Shown piece by piece: positions 62,357 to 64,000 of a stretch of 64,000 nt of DNA (positions within the stretch are counted from its first letter, which is position 1; each line of letters starts with the position of its first letter). Both the position numbers and the translations under genes were made by a program. Under the pieces are notes generated by a model. It did no database searches. It saw only the letters and a program-made list of their open reading frames with translations, and was not told the origin of the DNA. The stretch lies in the NCBI GenBank assembly GCA_001829785.1, contig MICF01000001.1, positions 62,001 through 126,000 on the forward strand, given 5' to 3'. The stretch is from Sulfurimonas sp. RIFOXYD12_FULL_33_39 (GTDB taxonomy: Bacteria; Campylobacterota; Campylobacteria; Campylobacterales; Sulfurimonadaceae).

Positions 62357-62581
62357 TTATCTTGATGCAATCTTCATCGCAAGTTTGCGAGCAAAAGGAA
62401 ATACAAGCAGTATTGTCGGAAATGCGATTACATACGCAACTAACCACGCATGTATCCAAATTGAGACAAAATTATCTACTAACCCTAAATTAATAAATGT
62501 AATTGCTCCCGACATGATAAAACTCATAAATCCTGAGAGCAACAGTGCCTGAACCTGATGAAGATATTTTACTGAAACCAT
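62357..62581 (-). CDS. DUF2798-type small membrane protein
   Basis: This 74-residue protein has two membrane helices, LLLSGFMSFIMSGAITFINLG and IHAWLVAYVIAFPTILLVFP, with the P-R-K-L end typical of DUF2798 proteins. The function is unknown. It lies just upstream of the beta-lactamase (5-base gap) and is probably transcribed with it. Confidence 0.8.
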   Translation of the reverse strand: MVSVKYLHQVQALLLSGFMSFIMSGAITFINLGLVDNFVSIWIHAWLVAYVIAFPTILLVFPFARKLAMKIASR

Positions 62582-62633
62582 TTTTTTTCCTTTACCGTTT
62601 TTTATGTTGTAGCTCTAAAAGTTGTTTGTCTAT

Positions 62634-63632
62634 CTATTCCCCCAAGATATTTACTATCAGATTTATCACGGTTTCTTTTTGTTTTGGGTCGCTTTTGGCA
62701 GTCATGAGTGAAAGTGCCACAAGGGCGTTATCGTTGATTTTTAGCTCACCGCTATTTTTATAAAGCATATTGTTTTTAGACAAAAAGAGTATGAACATAA
62801 AAGCACCGATGCGTTTGTTGCCGTCATTAAACGGATGCCCTTTGATGATGTAGTAGAACAGATTTGCCGCTTTCTCTTCTACGCTAGGGAGCAGATCGAC
62901 GCCGCCAAATGTTTGGTAAATATTTCGCACTATTCCGCTAAACTCTCCAGCCTTTTCTCGCCCAAAAAGTTCTGTGGCTTCGCTTTTTTTCATTAGCTCA
63001 TGTTTGAGCTGTGCGATAGCCTCTTTTGCCTCATCAAAATCCAAAACAAACTTTGCCTCTTTTGTCTCGACATTTACATGTAAAGAGTCCTCATCATACC
63101 CTTGCAGAAGTGACCAAGTACGAGAGTAGTTTAGTATTACATCCAACAGCCCTTTGGCTTCATGAAGTTCAAGCTCACTTTGTGAGATAGTATTTTGCAG
63201 GAGCGATATAGTCTCGTTTAACTCTTTGAGCCCTTTTTGCTCCAGCCTTTTTTGGTTAATAGCATAGCCGTTTACTAGATACTCTTTTAAGACTTTTGTT
63301 GCCCATACTCTAAAGCTTGTAGCTCTTTTGGAGTTTACTCTGTAACCAAGCGAGATAATCATATCTAGGTTATAAAACTCTACTTCCCGTTTAACTTCTC
63401 TTTTCCCCTCTTTTTGAACTGTTTCCATTTTGGAAATAGTTGAACTATTTAGTTCTCCATCTGCAAGAATATTTTTTATATGCTTATTTATCGCAGGAAC
63501 ATTTACATCAAAAAGCAAAGACATCTGCTTCTGACTCAACCACACAGTATCGTTTTCAAGCGATACATCAAGCTTTATCTCTCCGTTTATATCTTTGTAG
63601 ATGATTATGTCTGACTTGATTTGATTATTCAT
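62634..63632 (-). CDS. RhuM-family protein with C-terminal Fic/Doc domain
   Basis: This 332-residue protein has an N-terminal RhuM domain (about 1-130) with DVSLENDTVWLSQKQMSLLF, FYNLDMIISLGYRVNS and FRVWATKVLKEYLVNGY. It ends in a Fic/Doc domain with the full catalytic motif HPFNDGNKRIGAF (near 273-285). Intact Fic motifs transfer AMP or another nucleotide group to target proteins. There is no evident adjacent antitoxin; an inhibitory helix might be internal. It follows the dinD-like gene by 11 bases on the same strand, suggesting one operon. Confidence 0.88.
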   Translation of the reverse strand: MNNQIKSDIIIYKDINGEIKLDVSLENDTVWLSQKQMSLLFDVNVPAINKHIKNILADGELNSSTISKMETVQKEGKREVKREVEFYNLDMIISLGYRVNSKRATSFRVWATKVLKEYLVNGYAINQKRLEQKGLKELNETISLLQNTISQSELELHEAKGLLDVILNYSRTWSLLQGYDEDSLHVNVETKEAKFVLDFDEAKEAIAQLKHELMKKSEATELFGREKAGEFSGIVRNIYQTFGGVDLLPSVEEKAANLFYYIIKGHPFNDGNKRIGAFMFILFLSKNNMLYKNSGELKINDNALVALSLMTAKSDPKQKETVINLIVNILGE

Positions 63633-63643
63633 TGCCTTTTTCC

Positions 63644-64000
63644 TTATTTCAAACTGTCTTTGCTATCCAAAGTTTTTTTCTTTTCACTAGCAAGTTTTCT
63701 CTCAACTTTTTTTATATCCTCTTCGGGCTTTACATTTTCGGGAACAATACCACGAGAGATGAGGGTTTCTCGTACCGCTTTATTGTTAGTTACATGTTCA
63801 TTTGAAATTTGATTTTCATTTTTCATATTCTTTTCTTTTGCATTGTAGATGGTGATTTCCGTTGCAAAATCTTTTGCTTTGAGTAAAATTGTCGGCATAA
63901 AATCGGCTAAAGGTTTGTTTTTAATATTCCATCTCTCTTTCATTTGTGCCATTGTGCGGTTAAAAAGTGCTTGATCGCCTTTGCTTCTAATGAGTGCAAA
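63644..64000 (-). CDS. DinD-like DNA-damage-inducible protein, 5' end outside window
   Basis: The frame is open to the right window edge, so only the C-terminal 118 or so residues are seen. Key phrases are RSKGDQALFNRTMAQMKERW, FMPTILLKAKDFATEIT and RGIVPENVKPEEDIKKVERK, as in E. coli DinD and its homologues, which are LexA-controlled and, as I recall, inhibit RecA filaments. An ATG at 63952 is internal. It probably heads the operon with the RhuM-Fic gene. Confidence 0.85.
   Translation of the reverse strand, partial: FALIRSKGDQALFNRTMAQMKERWNIKNKPLADFMPTILLKAKDFATEITIYNAKEKNMKNENQISNEHVTNNKAVRETLISRGIVPENVKPEEDIKKVERKLASEKKKTLDSKDSLK

Noticed and set aside
1-64000. CRISPR array, tRNA, rRNA or tandem-repeat tract
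   Set aside because: No regularly spaced repeats, cloverleaf-like sequences or rRNA motifs were seen while reading both strands.

Overview
The window looks like a chromosomal segment from a Campylobacterota species, most likely Sulfurimonas or a close relative. I base this on the low G+C, short gaps, tightly overlapping operons (ATGA and TAATG junctions), the OprD-like porin, the style of the GGDEF/EAL proteins (ECL in place of EAL) and an assimilatory nitrate plus heme-copper NO-reductase gene set. The genus is inferred, not proven. I saw no rRNA, tRNA, CRISPR array or intact insertion sequence.

Layout. (1) 1-10.1 kb is a nitrate assimilation locus: the end of a NarK-type transporter, a NrtABD-type ABC transporter, a fused PP2C phosphatase/Ser-Thr kinase, and on the other strand siroheme nitrite reductase (nirA) and molybdopterin nitrate reductase (nasA). 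(2) 10.3-13.1 kb holds an unusual two-subunit heme-copper enzyme that reads as an NO reductase rather than an oxidase. (3) 13.3-18.5 kb is a four-gene operon joining a LuxI/FeeM-type N-acyltransferase, a TonB-dependent receptor, a YfiR-like periplasmic protein and a GGDEF-EAL protein. This is the strongest candidate for an undescribed system. (4) 19-46 kb is a cobalamin uptake and late-assembly cluster (btuBFDC, bluB, ycaO, a ThrB-like kinase, cobD, cbiB, a Cys-rich protein, cobQ, cobU, cobS, cobC, cobT).

The B12 cluster is split twice. Between the Cys-rich gene and cobQ sit an ATPase/partner cassette, a truncated second ATPase, a diverged 5' remnant of cobQ, and a complete nickel ECF-transporter locus (nikKL, an outer-membrane protein, nikMQO) with a divergent transposase-derived gene. 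Between cobQ and cobU sit a type IIG restriction-modification gene, a hypothetical gene, an AlbA_2/Schlafen-type ATPase and a RHH-RelE toxin-antitoxin pair. The hexamer ACATGT, frequent elsewhere in the window, is missing from about 28.05-35.35 kb and 39.93-43.78 kb, which fits import of these blocks.

(5) 46-53.7 kb carries two large c-di-GMP proteins. One has two fused solute-binding sensor domains and lies next to a Tsx-like outer-membrane protein. The other has an N-terminal NIT (nitrate/nitrite-type) sensor. (6) 53.7-64 kb is ordinary chromosome: a Na/Pi cotransporter with a small coiled-coil partner, a porin, a membrane sensor-like protein, a DEAD-box helicase, a decayed GNAT gene, an EamA exporter, a class D beta-lactamase, a DUF2798 protein, a RhuM-Fic protein and the C-terminal part of a DinD-like protein cut by the window edge.

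Common themes are nitrogen-oxide handling (uptake, reduction, NO removal, possible NIT sensing), corrinoid and nickel supply, and three separate inputs into c-di-GMP signalling. All functions are read from sequence motifs and gene context; no search was run.
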